A DNA stretch of 64,000 nt. Origin: Acidobacteriaceae bacterium KBS 146 (GTDB lineage: Bacteria; Acidobacteriota; Terriglobia; Terriglobales; Acidobacteriaceae). The notes under the pieces were generated by a model that worked only from the letters and a program-made list of their open reading frames with translations, did no database searches and was not told the DNA's origin. This document shows, piece by piece, positions 45,218 to 54,091 of this stretch. The position numbers and the translations under genes are program-made. The stretch lies in contig JHVA01000001.1 in assembly GCA_000688615.1 (NCBI GenBank), positions 1 through 64,000 on the forward strand, read 5' to 3'. The number at the start of each line of letters is the position of its first letter. Position 1 is the stretch's first letter.

Positions 45218-45847
45218 CTATCGGAGAGGGAGAATCACATCAAGCGGGGGCTTCCTCTCTTCACGAGCGGGGCAGTGAAAGTGGACCATACGCTTCTCCG
45301 GATCGACCTTGACCCAGGCGTCTCCGGGATTGCACTCATCGTCCCCAAAGGAAGCTCGTTGCGAGGTATGACGAAGGAAGGGGACGAGCGGGGGACGGTA
45401 AAAAACAATCATGTCCACTCCGGAATTCCCCGCACCATCCGTGTCCCATGGACTGCGCTCGAGGATGTAAGGACCACTCAACCTGGAGATGTCGGCGGCC
45501 GACCAGTCAAAGACCCGCGTCAGCGGAATGATCAACGTCGAACCGATAAGCGGCGTTAGCAGAACGAATGCGCTGATTGAGGTAAGCCACCGTGGCCGCA
45601 TCAGGCTGAACCTGGCCAGCAAAATCTCGTAACCGGCGACGGCAAGCCAGCAGATTACGGCGTTCAGGCGGGTCGATGTCATCGTCCACTGGGTTGCAAT
45701 CGACCCTACTCGGATCAGGACCATGCCACATGCCAGCACTACGACGCCCTTTCGCAGCCCTGGGGGAAGTTTCCACCACAGCAGGCGAAGCACCAGCACA
45801 ACTCCGGTAAGCAGGGCCAGCAGGCCGAATGTCAGAGGAAGATGCAT
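45218..45847 (-). CDS. Hypothetical inner-membrane protein with soluble tail
   Basis: A 209-residue protein, unrecognised. It has about four transmembrane helices (LTFGLLALLTGVVLVLRLLW, GVVVLACGMVLIRVGSIATQ, NAVICWLAVAGYEILLARF, AFVLLTPLIGSTLIIPLTRV). A C-terminal hydrophilic domain of about 90 residues contains two Cys and several His (MVHFHCPAREERKPPLD). ATG at 45847 is the most likely start; an in-frame GTG at 45880 is an alternative. It lies between SMC and PurC in the same direction. No function can be assigned. Confidence 0.6.
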   Translation of the reverse strand: MHLPLTFGLLALLTGVVLVLRLLWWKLPPGLRKGVVVLACGMVLIRVGSIATQWTMTSTRLNAVICWLAVAGYEILLARFSLMRPRWLTSISAFVLLTPLIGSTLIIPLTRVFDWSAADISRLSGPYILERSPWDTDGAGNSGVDMIVFYRPPLVPFLRHTSQRASFGDDECNPGDAWVKVDPEKRMVHFHCPAREERKPPLDVILPLR

Positions 45848-45911
45848 CTTGCGTTTTACCCTGACGAATCCCTGCGGCACCTGGCGGCGGAGCAGAGGAT
45901 TGGTCCGATCC

Positions 45912-48900
45912 TCAGGCTACCGCACGCCGTGTCGTGTTGTCGTCACGCCGATTGAGATTGACGCTGACCACCTTGGAGACGCCCGGTTCCTGCATGGTCA
46001 CTCCATAGATGATGTCTGCCTGCGCCATCGTCCGTTTGCTGTGTGTGATCACCACAAATTGTGTAGTCGCGCTCATATCGGCGATCAGTTTTGCGAAGCG
46101 GCCCACGTTGGTCTCGTCCAGCGGAGCGTCCACTTCGTCCAGGATGCAGAAGGGAGCAGGCTGGTACTGGAAGATGCCGACCAGCAACGACAGCGCTGTA
46201 AGAGCCTTCTCTCCGCCAGAGAGCAAGAGGATATTCTGTAGCTTCTTGCCCGGAGGGGAAGCGACGATATCGATTCCGCTTTCGGCTGAGTTCTCCGCAT
46301 CGGTCAGCTTCATAAACGCCTGGCCACCGCCGAACAACTTCGAGAACGTGATGGAGAAGTTCTCATTGATCACGCGATAAGCTTCGTCGAACTTCTGGTG
46401 CGAGATTTCGTCGATCTCCTTGATGGAAGCCTGCGTGTTCTCAATGGAATCGAGCAGGTCTTTTCGCTGTGTCTCAAGGAAGGCGTGCCTCTGGGTCGTC
46501 TCGTTGTACTCCTCCAGGGCCATCATGTTGACCGGACCCATCGCTTCGAGCTTTTGCTTCAGGCCGCGCGAGGCCTCTTCTTCTTCTTGCAGTGCATCGC
46601 CTTCGATTCGAACGATCGTCTCATCCCCTCGAAGAACTGCTGCCTCAACCGCCAGATCGTTCAGGCAGGTAGCGTCGATATGCTCGATGTCCGAAGCCAG
46701 CTTCGCTGCGCGAGCTGTATGAGCCGCGCGCTCTTCCCGCAAAGCCTCCGTCTCATGACGCAACGTGCGCAGGCGCTGATCCAGCTCAGCCATCGCTGTC
46801 CTGAGCTCGTTTGCCTGGGCGGTGAGTTGCTCGCCTTCTGCCACCGCGCTAGCTCGGATCTCCGCAAGCTCCGTGTGCTGCGTGGCGAGACTAGCGGTCT
46901 CTTCTTCCCGGCGAAGCTTTTCGGAGGCTGCTGCTGCAAGCTGTTGCTCCGTCTGTTGAATCCGCTGGTTCTGCCCGTTGTAGAGCCTGGAGGTCTGATC
47001 GAAGTTTGCCTGAGCGTTCCTGCGTCGCTCTTCCAGACCTGCAAGCGATGCCGATGCCTCCGCCGCGGATTGCTGCAGCTGTTCCCGTCGGTTGCGCAGC
47101 TCATCAAGTTGCGCCTGCAGCTCTGCCAGCGAGCTCTCCAGGCCAGCGCGTTCTGCCTCCAGGCCTGACGCTTCCTGCTGCTTGCGTCCGATCAGTTCGG
47201 TCTTCTGATTGCGAGCATCGCGATTTCGCTCCGTGGCCAAAGACCACTCCTGCAGTCTGCGTTCGATGCGCGCGGTCTCCGACTCCATCTGGCGAAGCGC
47301 TGCTCCTGAGTTCGCGGCCTCTCGTTCCGCCTCACGTCGCTCCTGCGTTTTGCTGTCAATGGTTGCGTTCAGATCGGTAATCTGCCGTTGCAGGTCGGCA
47401 GTCAGCAGGTCGGCCTGAGCCAGCGCCTGCTGCGCCTGTTCGATCTTCTGTTGCACTTCCGTCAGCTCACGCTTTAGAGCAAGCGGACCCTGGGCGCGAG
47501 GACGTCCTCCGGTGACGGTGACATTGTGAAAGGTCTCACCGGTGGGCGACAGGAAGAAGGCATGAGGGTTCGACAGTGCCAGGGTACGGGCTGTGTAGGA
47601 GTCCGGAGCGACAAACCCCTCACGAAGCTTGGGAAGAATCACCTCAAGAGACTTTCCAAAGCCATCCAGAACGCGTACGCAGTCCCGTAGCGGCACGACG
47701 CCTTCAATCTGCGTTGTGCTCGAGGCGGCTTCGCTGGCCATTCCTTCGGCAAACGAAAAGTTCGCCTGTGCGTCATTGGGATGGACCATAAACGTAGCGC
47801 GTCCCGCCACGTTGGTCTGGAGAAGATGCATGCCGGCATCGGCGGCGTCCCAGCTCTTGACGACGATGTAATTCAATTCGTCGCGCAGAAACTCGTCGAC
47901 GACGCTCTCGTATTTGCCCTCGACTTCCAGGAAGTCCGCAAGGGTCCCAACCGGTGCGACCTTGCCCGACTGGGCCGCTTCGCTGGATTTGAAGATATTC
48001 CGCACTGTTTCGGTCGAGTAGCTGTGGTCCCGGATCAGTCCCTCAAGGGAGTTGCGTCGACCGTTGAGGGTGGCCAGCTCACCACGAAACTGATCACCGC
48101 GCCGCTTGCTCTCGTTTTCTTCCTTGCGGCGTGCGTCAATTCCAATCCGCATCTCGGCGATCTCAGTCTCAAGACGCTTCAGTCGTTCCGTCACGGACTC
48201 AAAGGAGAGTTTGACCTGTCCGCGTTGCAGACCCAGTGTCTCCAGCTCCTGGCGGGCGACCTCAGACTCCCTCAGCAGGCGCTCCGCCTCCTGTTCCATT
48301 CCGGCGAGGGAGGCTGCCGCTTGAGCCTCCTCGTTGCGAGTCTGCGACGCGCGCTGTACGAGCTGCAGAGTCTGCCTGCGGTTCTGTTCAGCACGTTGCT
48401 CTGCAGTTTGCAGCGACCGCACGGCCTCCTGTGCCTCGGTCTGTTGCTGCTGCACCGACTGGCGCGAATGCGTGGCTTCGGTCGTGGCATTTTCAAGAAA
48501 ACTGCGATGCTGCTCGAGCTCACCGGCCAGCGAGGTCAGCTGTTCCCGCGCCTGTGCGAGGTCGTCTGCGCCGGTGGCAAGGCGCTGCGTCAACTCTGTG
48601 ATGCGATCGGTATTCGAGGTTGTTCGCGCAGCGATTCGCTCCAACTCTACGGCCGACTGATTTGCCCTTGCTCCCGCTTCGCGGATCTGCTGGTCCAGCG
48701 TATATCCGCGGTTGATACCGTCTGTGTGCTCGGCATCCATCTGTTCGAGCGTCGTAGCATGGCTGTCGATCTGGGAGCCGAGTGCAACGATCTTTTCGTT
48801 CGTCTGCGTGGATTCTGCGTCGAGCTGGGCCATCCGGCTGGCGAGGACCACCCGCAGGCGCGTGCGAAGCTCATCGCGCAGGGCACCATATCGCTCGGCC

Positions 48901-49802
48901 TTTGCCGCCTGACGTTTGAGTGTTCCCATCTGCCGGGTGACTTCTTCAAAGATGTCATTGACGCGAGCAAGGTTCTGCTTTGCTGACTCCAGGCGCAACT
49001 CGGCGAGGCGCTTCTTCGTTTTGAACCGCGTGATGCCCGCGGCCTCTTCGATGATGCCGCGACGATCCAGAGGCTTGGAGCTGAGGAGTTGACCGATGCG
49101 CTCTTGGCCAATGATCGCGTAGGACTCTCCGCCGAGTCCAGTGCCCATGAAGATGTCCTGAATATCGCGAAGCCGGCAGATCTTGCCATTGAGCAGATAC
49201 TCGGATTCGCCCGAACGGAACAGGCGCCTGGTGATTGTCAACTCGCCCGCACGTACGGGGGCACGATTAAATTTGCGACGCCGAATCTTGAGGACAACAT
49301 TGCCGTTGGCTGCGCCCTCCTCGCCTTCGACCGGAGCCGTTTCCGCGGCAACGTCACCCTCAATGACAGTGCCCGGTTGTGCCTCAGCGACGGCATCTTC
49401 TGTGTCCTGCGCGCTCTGTTGACGCATTGCCGCTTCATCCCAGTCGCTGGTCTCAGCCGCGCGCTCGGCAGGATGCTCATCCGTGATCACGACCTCCGGG
49501 CCGTCGGGTGCAAGCGCAGCTCCGTCATAGACCTCGGGATCGACCAGGGTAAGCGAAACCTCGGCCATGCCGGTAGGCTTGCGATCACGTGTGCCAGCAA
49601 AGATGACGTCTTCCATCTTGACGCCGCGGAGACTCTTGGCCGATTGCTCGCCGAGAACCCACGTGATGGCGTCGGAGATGTTCGATTTGCCGCATCCGTT
49701 GGGGCCAACGATAGCGGCGATGCCTTCTCCGGAGAGCTGTACCTCTGTTCTGTCGCAGAAGGACTTGAATCCGAGGATCTGGACTTTCTTGAGCTTGAGC
49801 AA
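45912..49802 (-). CDS. smc: Chromosome segregation protein SMC
   Basis: A condensin-type ATPase of about 1296 residues. TTG at 49802 is chosen because AGAGG precedes it by five bases, giving the usual start MLKLKKVQILGFKSFCDRT; GTG at 49808 and an upstream start at 49847 are alternatives. Walker A is GPNGCGKSN (about 33-41). Two long coiled coils flank a hinge (GKVAPVGTLADFLEVEGKYE, mid-protein). The C-terminal head has the signature LSGGEKALTALSLLVGIFQY and Walker B CILDEVDAPLD. It is longer than usual (about 1190) because of an acidic insertion of roughly 90 residues in the N-terminal head, after EVSLTLVDPE. It compacts and segregates chromosomes with ScpA and ScpB, which are not in this window. 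Confidence 0.95.
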   Translation of the reverse strand: MLKLKKVQILGFKSFCDRTEVQLSGEGIAAIVGPNGCGKSNISDAITWVLGEQSAKSLRGVKMEDVIFAGTRDRKPTGMAEVSLTLVDPEVYDGAALAPDGPEVVITDEHPAERAAETSDWDEAAMRQQSAQDTEDAVAEAQPGTVIEGDVAAETAPVEGEEGAANGNVVLKIRRRKFNRAPVRAGELTITRRLFRSGESEYLLNGKICRLRDIQDIFMGTGLGGESYAIIGQERIGQLLSSKPLDRRGIIEEAAGITRFKTKKRLAELRLESAKQNLARVNDIFEEVTRQMGTLKRQAAKAERYGALRDELRTRLRVVLASRMAQLDAESTQTNEKIVALGSQIDSHATTLEQMDAEHTDGINRGYTLDQQIREAGARANQSAVELERIAARTTSNTDRITELTQRLATGADDLAQAREQLTSLAGELEQHRSFLENATTEATHSRQSVQQQQTEAQEAVRSLQTAEQRAEQNRRQTLQLVQRASQTRNEEAQAAASLAGMEQEAERLLRESEVARQELETLGLQRGQVKLSFESVTERLKRLETEIAEMRIGIDARRKEENESKRRGDQFRGELATLNGRRNSLEGLIRDHSYSTETVRNIFKSSEAAQSGKVAPVGTLADFLEVEGKYESVVDEFLRDELNYIVVKSWDAADAGMHLLQTNVAGRATFMVHPNDAQANFSFAEGMASEAASSTTQIEGVVPLRDCVRVLDGFGKSLEVILPKLREGFVAPDSYTARTLALSNPHAFFLSPTGETFHNVTVTGGRPRAQGPLALKRELTEVQQKIEQAQQALAQADLLTADLQRQITDLNATIDSKTQERREAEREAANSGAALRQMESETARIERRLQEWSLATERNRDARNQKTELIGRKQQEASGLEAERAGLESSLAELQAQLDELRNRREQLQQSAAEASASLAGLEERRRNAQANFDQTSRLYNGQNQRIQQTEQQLAAAASEKLRREEETASLATQHTELAEIRASAVAEGEQLTAQANELRTAMAELDQRLRTLRHETEALREERAAHTARAAKLASDIEHIDATCLNDLAVEAAVLRGDETIVRIEGDALQEEEEASRGLKQKLEAMGPVNMMALEEYNETTQRHAFLETQRKDLLDSIENTQASIKEIDEISHQKFDEAYRVINENFSITFSKLFGGGQAFMKLTDAENSAESGIDIVASPPGKKLQNILLLSGGEKALTALSLLVGIFQYQPAPFCILDEVDAPLDETNVGRFAKLIADMSATTQFVVITHSKRTMAQADIIYGVTMQEPGVSKVVSVNLNRRDDNTTRRAVA

Positions 49803-50326
49803 AGTCACCTCTCTGCTGTGCGGTCGTTTTCCTGCAGGGGAGAGCACAGTAGTTTAAGACTGAGCTAACTGTAGCGTCAGGCAAGGGGAGGAATCAACGG
49901 TTTCAATACTACAGGTTGTGGATAAGACGTCCCTAACACTACGAATGGGTTAGGCTGACGAAAATAGTTCCATTTGGGCCGTTTTGGCGGAAACCCTGAC
50001 TCCAATTTTAAGGCCAGGATCGTGAACGGGAGGTTTTGTTGAGTTTCGGGTTGTCGTAGGGCGCTCCGGAGGCTGAAATGCGCGGGGTAGAAGGGCTCAC
50101 CCTTGCCATGGAGCAACTGGGTTTCTATAATCCGCATCATCATGCCGTGATGGATCATGCAGTTGAACCTCTTGACCATTTGGTTGAAAGGCCATTGAGT
50201 TGACTGCCTAATTTGCATCATATTGTCGTGGTGCATTCAAAATGTGGTATATCGGTCTGACCATCTGGCAACGGCCGGGCGGAAGAATTCAAAAAGAAGA
50301 AATAGAACTATCTGAGGAGTGTGGGA
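49803..50326. other. Divergent intergenic region between smc and the TPR-like gene
   Basis: About 520 bases, less GC-rich than the flanking genes. A small ORF on the minus strand (49877-50236) has an unnatural composition (His/Met-rich) and no ribosome binding site. The region must contain both divergent promoters. I see no RNA gene, repeat or riboswitch in it. Confidence 0.5.
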
Positions 50327-51658
50327 ATGAAGAAGGCAGTCGTTGCGTCTCTCCTGGCGGTCGCTAGCGTTGCATCCGGTGCGCGTATTGCGGTTGCACA
50401 AGACCAAGCCCCGGCCAGTGCCGGAGCGAACGCGCAGCAGGCGGGAGGCGGAGTTCAGCTCGCGCCTGCCGAATACAACGCATATACAGCGGCAATCGCA
50501 CAAAGCACACCTCAGACACAGGCTCCTGCGTTAGAGTCCTTTCTGCAGACTTACCCCAACTCTCAGGTTAAGAGTGATGTGCTTCAGCGCCTGATGCTGG
50601 CTTACAGCGCGTTCGATCCTGCCAAGACGCTGGATGCTGCGGATCGTCTGCTGCAGGTTGATCCAGCCAACATTCGCGCTCTGACAATGGCAACCTACTT
50701 CCATATGCAGAATGCCGATAAGGCGACCGATCCAGCTGCAAAGCAGCCTGACCTGGACAAGGCCGCCGACTATGCTCAGAAGGGCCTGACGGCTCCCAAG
50801 CCGAACGGGATGAGCGATGCAGATTTTCAGAAGGTGAAGGAGGCTGCGAACCCGGTCTTTTATCGGGCCATCGCGACCGACGCACTCGTCAAGAAGGATG
50901 CAGCCACGGCGGTTAAGAACCTGAAGCAGAGCCTCTCCAGCGTTCCGGTGGAGCAGACCAAGACGCCTGGTCCGCTGCTGACCGATACCTACCTGCTGGC
51001 GCAGGCCTACTACCAGATGACCCCGCCCGACCCGCTGAACTGCGCCTGGTATGCGACGCGCGCTGCGACGTTCGCTCCTGAGCCCTACAAGTCGCAGATG
51101 ATGCCGCTGGCCAAGTATTGCTATAAGAAGTACCACGGCGCGGATGATGGCTTCGACACGCTCGTTACGGCTTCGCAGGCGAGTCTCGACCCGCCGGCGG
51201 ACCTCGCGACCACCGTCAAGCCGGCTCCTTCGCCTGCCGATATCGTGAAGCAGGTGATCGCGAGCACTCCTGATCTGGCCACGCTTGCGGTCAGCGACAA
51301 GGAGTTCATCCTCCAGAACGGCAGCCCGGATGATGCTGCCAAGGTATGGGACACGGTCAAGGGCAAGTCGGTCCAGTTCCCGGACGCGACTGTGGTCTCG
51401 GTCAGCGATACTGCCCTTCAGCTGTCCGTCTCCGATGATGCGGTTCAGTCGAAGACGGCCGACTTCACCTTCAATCTAACCGCTCCGTTGAAGACTCCTC
51501 CAGCGGCTGGCGACAAGATCACGGTGACCGGAACTTACGACTCCTACACGCAGAATCCGATCATGATTACGATGAGCAACGGAACGGTGGTGGAGCCGAA
51601 GAAGGCTCCGGCCAAACCGGCTGCAGCGCATCATCGGCCTGCGGCTCGCAAGCGCTAA
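50327..51658 (+). CDS. Secreted TPR-like hypothetical protein
   Basis: A 443-residue exported protein. ATG at 50327 has GAGGAG seven bases upstream and begins a signal peptide (MKKAVVASLLAVASVASG, cleaved after AVAQ). Residues about 45-260 are helical repeats with TPR character (LESFLQTYPNSQVKSDVLQR, LDAADRLLQVDPANIRALTM, LTDTYLLAQAYYQM). The C-terminal part (about 310-425) is beta-rich and resembles an OB-like fold (DTVKGKSVQFPDATVVSVSD, VTGTYDSYTQNPIMITMSNG), ending in a Lys/Pro/Ala/His tail. Such proteins are common in Acidobacteria but uncharacterised. A strong terminator follows. Confidence 0.75.
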   Translation: MKKAVVASLLAVASVASGARIAVAQDQAPASAGANAQQAGGGVQLAPAEYNAYTAAIAQSTPQTQAPALESFLQTYPNSQVKSDVLQRLMLAYSAFDPAKTLDAADRLLQVDPANIRALTMATYFHMQNADKATDPAAKQPDLDKAADYAQKGLTAPKPNGMSDADFQKVKEAANPVFYRAIATDALVKKDAATAVKNLKQSLSSVPVEQTKTPGPLLTDTYLLAQAYYQMTPPDPLNCAWYATRAATFAPEPYKSQMMPLAKYCYKKYHGADDGFDTLVTASQASLDPPADLATTVKPAPSPADIVKQVIASTPDLATLAVSDKEFILQNGSPDDAAKVWDTVKGKSVQFPDATVVSVSDTALQLSVSDDAVQSKTADFTFNLTAPLKTPPAAGDKITVTGTYDSYTQNPIMITMSNGTVVEPKKAPAKPAAAHHRPAARKR

Positions 51659-51674
51659 ACTGCACTCTGATTCA

Positions 51675-51708
51675 GGAGAAAGGCAGCCCTTCGGGGCTGC
51701 CTTTCTCC
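51675..51708 (+). terminator. Intrinsic terminator with UUCG loop
   Basis: GGAGAAAGGCAGCCC (51675-51689) pairs perfectly over 15 bp with GGGCTGCCTTTCTCC (51694-51708) around a TTCG tetraloop. It lies 17 bases after the stop of the TPR-like gene. The tail is short (TTTG). Confidence 0.88.
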
Positions 51709-51756
51709 TTTGCGCGTGACTTTGGTCCAATGCGTGCGCGTACCCCTCGTCATTTT

Positions 51757-51806
51757 CATGCAAAGTCTTGGATCAAAATGATTTAGGTCCGGACTTCGTT
51801 TTTTGC
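51757..51806. repeat. Dispersed repeat R2, copy 1
   Basis: About 50 bases containing GCAAAGTCTTG, then AAAA, then TTAGGT and CGGACTTCGT before a T-run and GC. A second copy in the same orientation lies at 60335-60388. Both sit in intergenic DNA just downstream of genes. A small repeat family is inferred from two copies. Confidence 0.65.
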
Positions 51807-51972
51807 TCCCAGGACGAATCCGCTCAGAATGCGAGTGAAGCTGATAATTTCATGATAGTGAAAGCGTCAGATCAAATCGGCACTTTTAAGTGGTTGAAAT
51901 GTATATATTTACGCCGATTCGGGCTTGACGGGGTTTGACGAGCGAACCGAGTGAATCTGATAGAACGGTTGG

Positions 51973-52488
51973 ATGGATCTTCAACCTGCCACGGAGACCG
52001 ATCTGTCTGAGATTATTGCCCTAACGAACCTTGCTTTTCGCGGAGAAGTTGGTTGGACGCTGGAGAGCAAATACATTGAGGGCGAGCGAATTAGCCTGAC
52101 GGGCCTAAAAGAGGACCTTACCGCCCATCCTGATGCCCGAATGATGATCTGGCGCGACCAGTCGGATGGCAGTCTGATGGGTTCTGTCTGGCTGGAGCCG
52201 AGGAAGAACGGGACCTGGTACATGGGGCTTCTGGCTGTCCGACCGGAACGTCAGGGCCAGCAGCTTGGCCGGAGGATGCTCGAAGCCTCAGAAGCAATGA
52301 TTCGACGGGATGGAGGAAAGCGCGTCCGAATCTCCGTGGTGAACGTTCGCGAAAGATTGATGGGATGGTATGAGCGACGCGGCTATGTGCGAACAGGAGA
52401 GCGCGAGCCGTTTCCTTATGGGAACGAGAACGTCGGGCGCCCGTTGCGGGATGACCTCGAGTTCATCATGCTGGAGAAAACGCTGTGA
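51973..52488 (+). CDS. GNAT-family N-acetyltransferase
   Basis: A 171-residue protein with the GNAT fold. It starts MDLQPATETDLSEIIALTNL. The acetyl-CoA-binding motif A is clear (YMGLLAVRPERQGQQLGRRM, with LEASEAMIRRDGGKRVRIS following), and the closing WYERRGYVRTGEREPF contains the usual late Tyr. The substrate is unknown; relatives acetylate small amines or protein N-termini. The ATG has no strong ribosome binding site. It stands alone, preceded by an AT-rich promoter-like region and repeat R2. Confidence 0.88.
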   Translation: MDLQPATETDLSEIIALTNLAFRGEVGWTLESKYIEGERISLTGLKEDLTAHPDARMMIWRDQSDGSLMGSVWLEPRKNGTWYMGLLAVRPERQGQQLGRRMLEASEAMIRRDGGKRVRISVVNVRERLMGWYERRGYVRTGEREPFPYGNENVGRPLRDDLEFIMLEKTL

Positions 52489-52542
52489 GAAGAGAGACGC
52501 CTTTGATGGATGCTGACCTGTTTTATCCGGCCAGACGCTGAA

Positions 52543-53337
52543 TCACTCCCCCAGCATGAAGTGGTGAATGGAGTAGGCGCGTCCGGTTGCTCCATCACAG
52601 CCAATAAGCGCAGCGGCCATCTTTGGATTTCCCTTGGCGGCCTCGAACTTTCCAGGCATTCCGGTGAGAAAGCGGTTGAGGACGAGTTCCGTTTCGACCC
52701 CGATCACCGAGTCATACGGGCCGGACATGCCGACATCGGTGATGTAGGCGGTCCCGCCCGGAAGCACGCGAGCGTCGGCGGTCGGGATGTGGGTGTGGGT
52801 GCCGAGCACGGCGGTGACCCGGCCATCGAGATACCACCCCAGCGCTACTTTTTCGCTGGTGGTCTCTGCATGGATGTCGAGCAGAATGACCTTCGTGGTG
52901 AGCTTGCTGATAAGCTCGTCGGCCTTGCGGAAGGGGTCGTCGCAGGACGACATGAAGACGCGGCCCTGAAGGTTGAGGACAGCGTAGGTCTGTCCGGAGG
53001 GCAGCTCGCCCTGGTAGACGCCGAAGCCGGGAGTTCCCACAGCGTAGTTGGCGGGGCGAAGAATCCGCCGTCCGCGTTCGTGCGAGTCTTCGGGCACGGT
53101 CATGTACTCGAAGATCTCGCGCTTGTCCCAGATGTGGTTGCCGGTGGTGATGACATGGGCGCCCATGTCGAAGAGCTCTTCGGCGAGGGAAGGGGTGATT
53201 CCGAAGCCCCCTGCGGCGTTTTCGCCGTTGATGACAAGAAGGTCGACTGAATTGGTTTCGATAACGTGGGGAAGGTGCTCGCGGACGATGTGGCGGCCGG
53301 CGGAGCCAAAGATATCGCCGACAAAGAGGATATTCAC
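52543..53337 (-). CDS. YmdB-type metallophosphoesterase (TIGR00282)
   Basis: A 264-residue protein of the YmdB family, di-metal phosphodiesterases active on 2',3'- or 3',5'-cyclic nucleotides. Visible metal-binding motifs are NILFVGDIFGSAGRHIVREH (Asp), LVINGENAAGGFGIT (Asn-Glu), VITTGNHIWDKREI (Gly-Asn-His), LDIHAETTSEKVALGWYLDG (His) and GTHTHIPTADARVLPGGTAY (two His). Length and motif order match the family. In Bacillus, YmdB influences biofilm and motility decisions. It is convergent with the GNAT gene and divergent from the Rrf2-type regulator. Confidence 0.93.
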   Translation of the reverse strand: MNILFVGDIFGSAGRHIVREHLPHVIETNSVDLLVINGENAAGGFGITPSLAEELFDMGAHVITTGNHIWDKREIFEYMTVPEDSHERGRRILRPANYAVGTPGFGVYQGELPSGQTYAVLNLQGRVFMSSCDDPFRKADELISKLTTKVILLDIHAETTSEKVALGWYLDGRVTAVLGTHTHIPTADARVLPGGTAYITDVGMSGPYDSVIGVETELVLNRFLTGMPGKFEAAKGNPKMAAALIGCDGATGRAYSIHHFMLGE

Positions 53338-53570
53338 CTGAAGATTTTACATGGTCGGTCTGGGCCGCAACGGCGAGACGTCTGCGCAGGAGTGAGTCTG
53401 CGACGCTGAGAGCGACGATGGAAGGTGTCGCCAGAGAAGCGGATCTCTCCACTGCGCGCTTCCGTCGATATGACATCTGTTACGAAATTCGTTGAGCATT
53501 CATCAAAGGGTGAGCGTCGAACGAGATTCGTAAACGTCGCCGTGACCCGGGTTGTGTTAGCTTGCATTGC

Positions 53571-53948
53571 ATGGCGCAAAATGAACGTTTTCAGCTGAGT
53601 CTTCGGGTGCTCGCAGTCCTTGCTGAAGAACCAGGCACGATGAAGACCTCTGCAGAGATTGCAGGCCGCCTGAAGGAAAGTGCCGTCATGGTGCGGAGGG
53701 CCTTTCTGCTGCTGCATAAAGGTGGGCTGATCGAACAGCGAAAGGGCCCAAATGGAGGCGCAAAGCTGAAGCTGGCTCCCAAGCAGATTGGCCTGGGAGA
53801 CATCTTCGCAGCAACCGCAGGCGACTGGCTGGCGGTTGAGGAAAAGGCTGTGGCCGGGCTGATCAAAAAGGTTCGCCAGGATGCAGTGGAGGCGATGAAC
53901 GAGCACTCGCTTGCCGGGGTGGTGAAGCGGCTGAAGAAAGGGAAGTGA
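53571..53948 (+). CDS. Rrf2-family transcriptional regulator
   Basis: A 125-residue winged-helix protein. ATG at 53571 is the first good start. The sequence FQLSLRVLAVLAEEPGTMKT, then SAEIAGRLKESAVMVRRAFL and GGLIEQRKGPNGGAKL, is the Rrf2 HTH-wing pattern. It lacks the three cysteines that bind an iron-sulfur cluster in IscR or NsrR, so it is a cluster-free type like YwnA or CymR. The target is unknown; it diverges from the YmdB gene, which is a candidate. Confidence 0.85.
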   Translation: MAQNERFQLSLRVLAVLAEEPGTMKTSAEIAGRLKESAVMVRRAFLLLHKGGLIEQRKGPNGGAKLKLAPKQIGLGDIFAATAGDWLAVEEKAVAGLIKKVRQDAVEAMNEHSLAGVVKRLKKGK

Positions 53949-54009
53949 AGACTTCTCGCAAATGTCCACATCTCAAAATCGAGATGTGGGACACCCGATG
54001 CTATTGAGC

Positions 54010-54075
54010 GCAGATTCCTTCGACCTGCTCAGGACAGGCTCGTCGTCTGCGCTACGCTTCGTTCAGGATGAGCCC
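54010..54075. repeat. Dispersed repeat R1, divergent copy
   Basis: Reads GCGCAGATTCCTTCGACCTG and ends CGCTTCGTTCAGGATGAGCC. It is recognisably the same palindromic element as the copies at 60540 and 60701 but with a different middle. It lies in the convergent gap before the secreted orphan gene. Confidence 0.55.
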
Positions 54076-54091
54076 GTTCCAATCCAAATCT

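Noticed and set aside
47781..48986. 401-codon open frame on the plus strand
   Set aside because: Antisense to the coiled-coil part of smc; Leu/Cys/Arg-rich composition typical of a shadow frame.
49877..50236. 119-codon minus-strand ORF in the smc intergenic region
   Set aside because: Odd His/Met/Pro composition, no ribosome binding site and no resemblance to known proteins.
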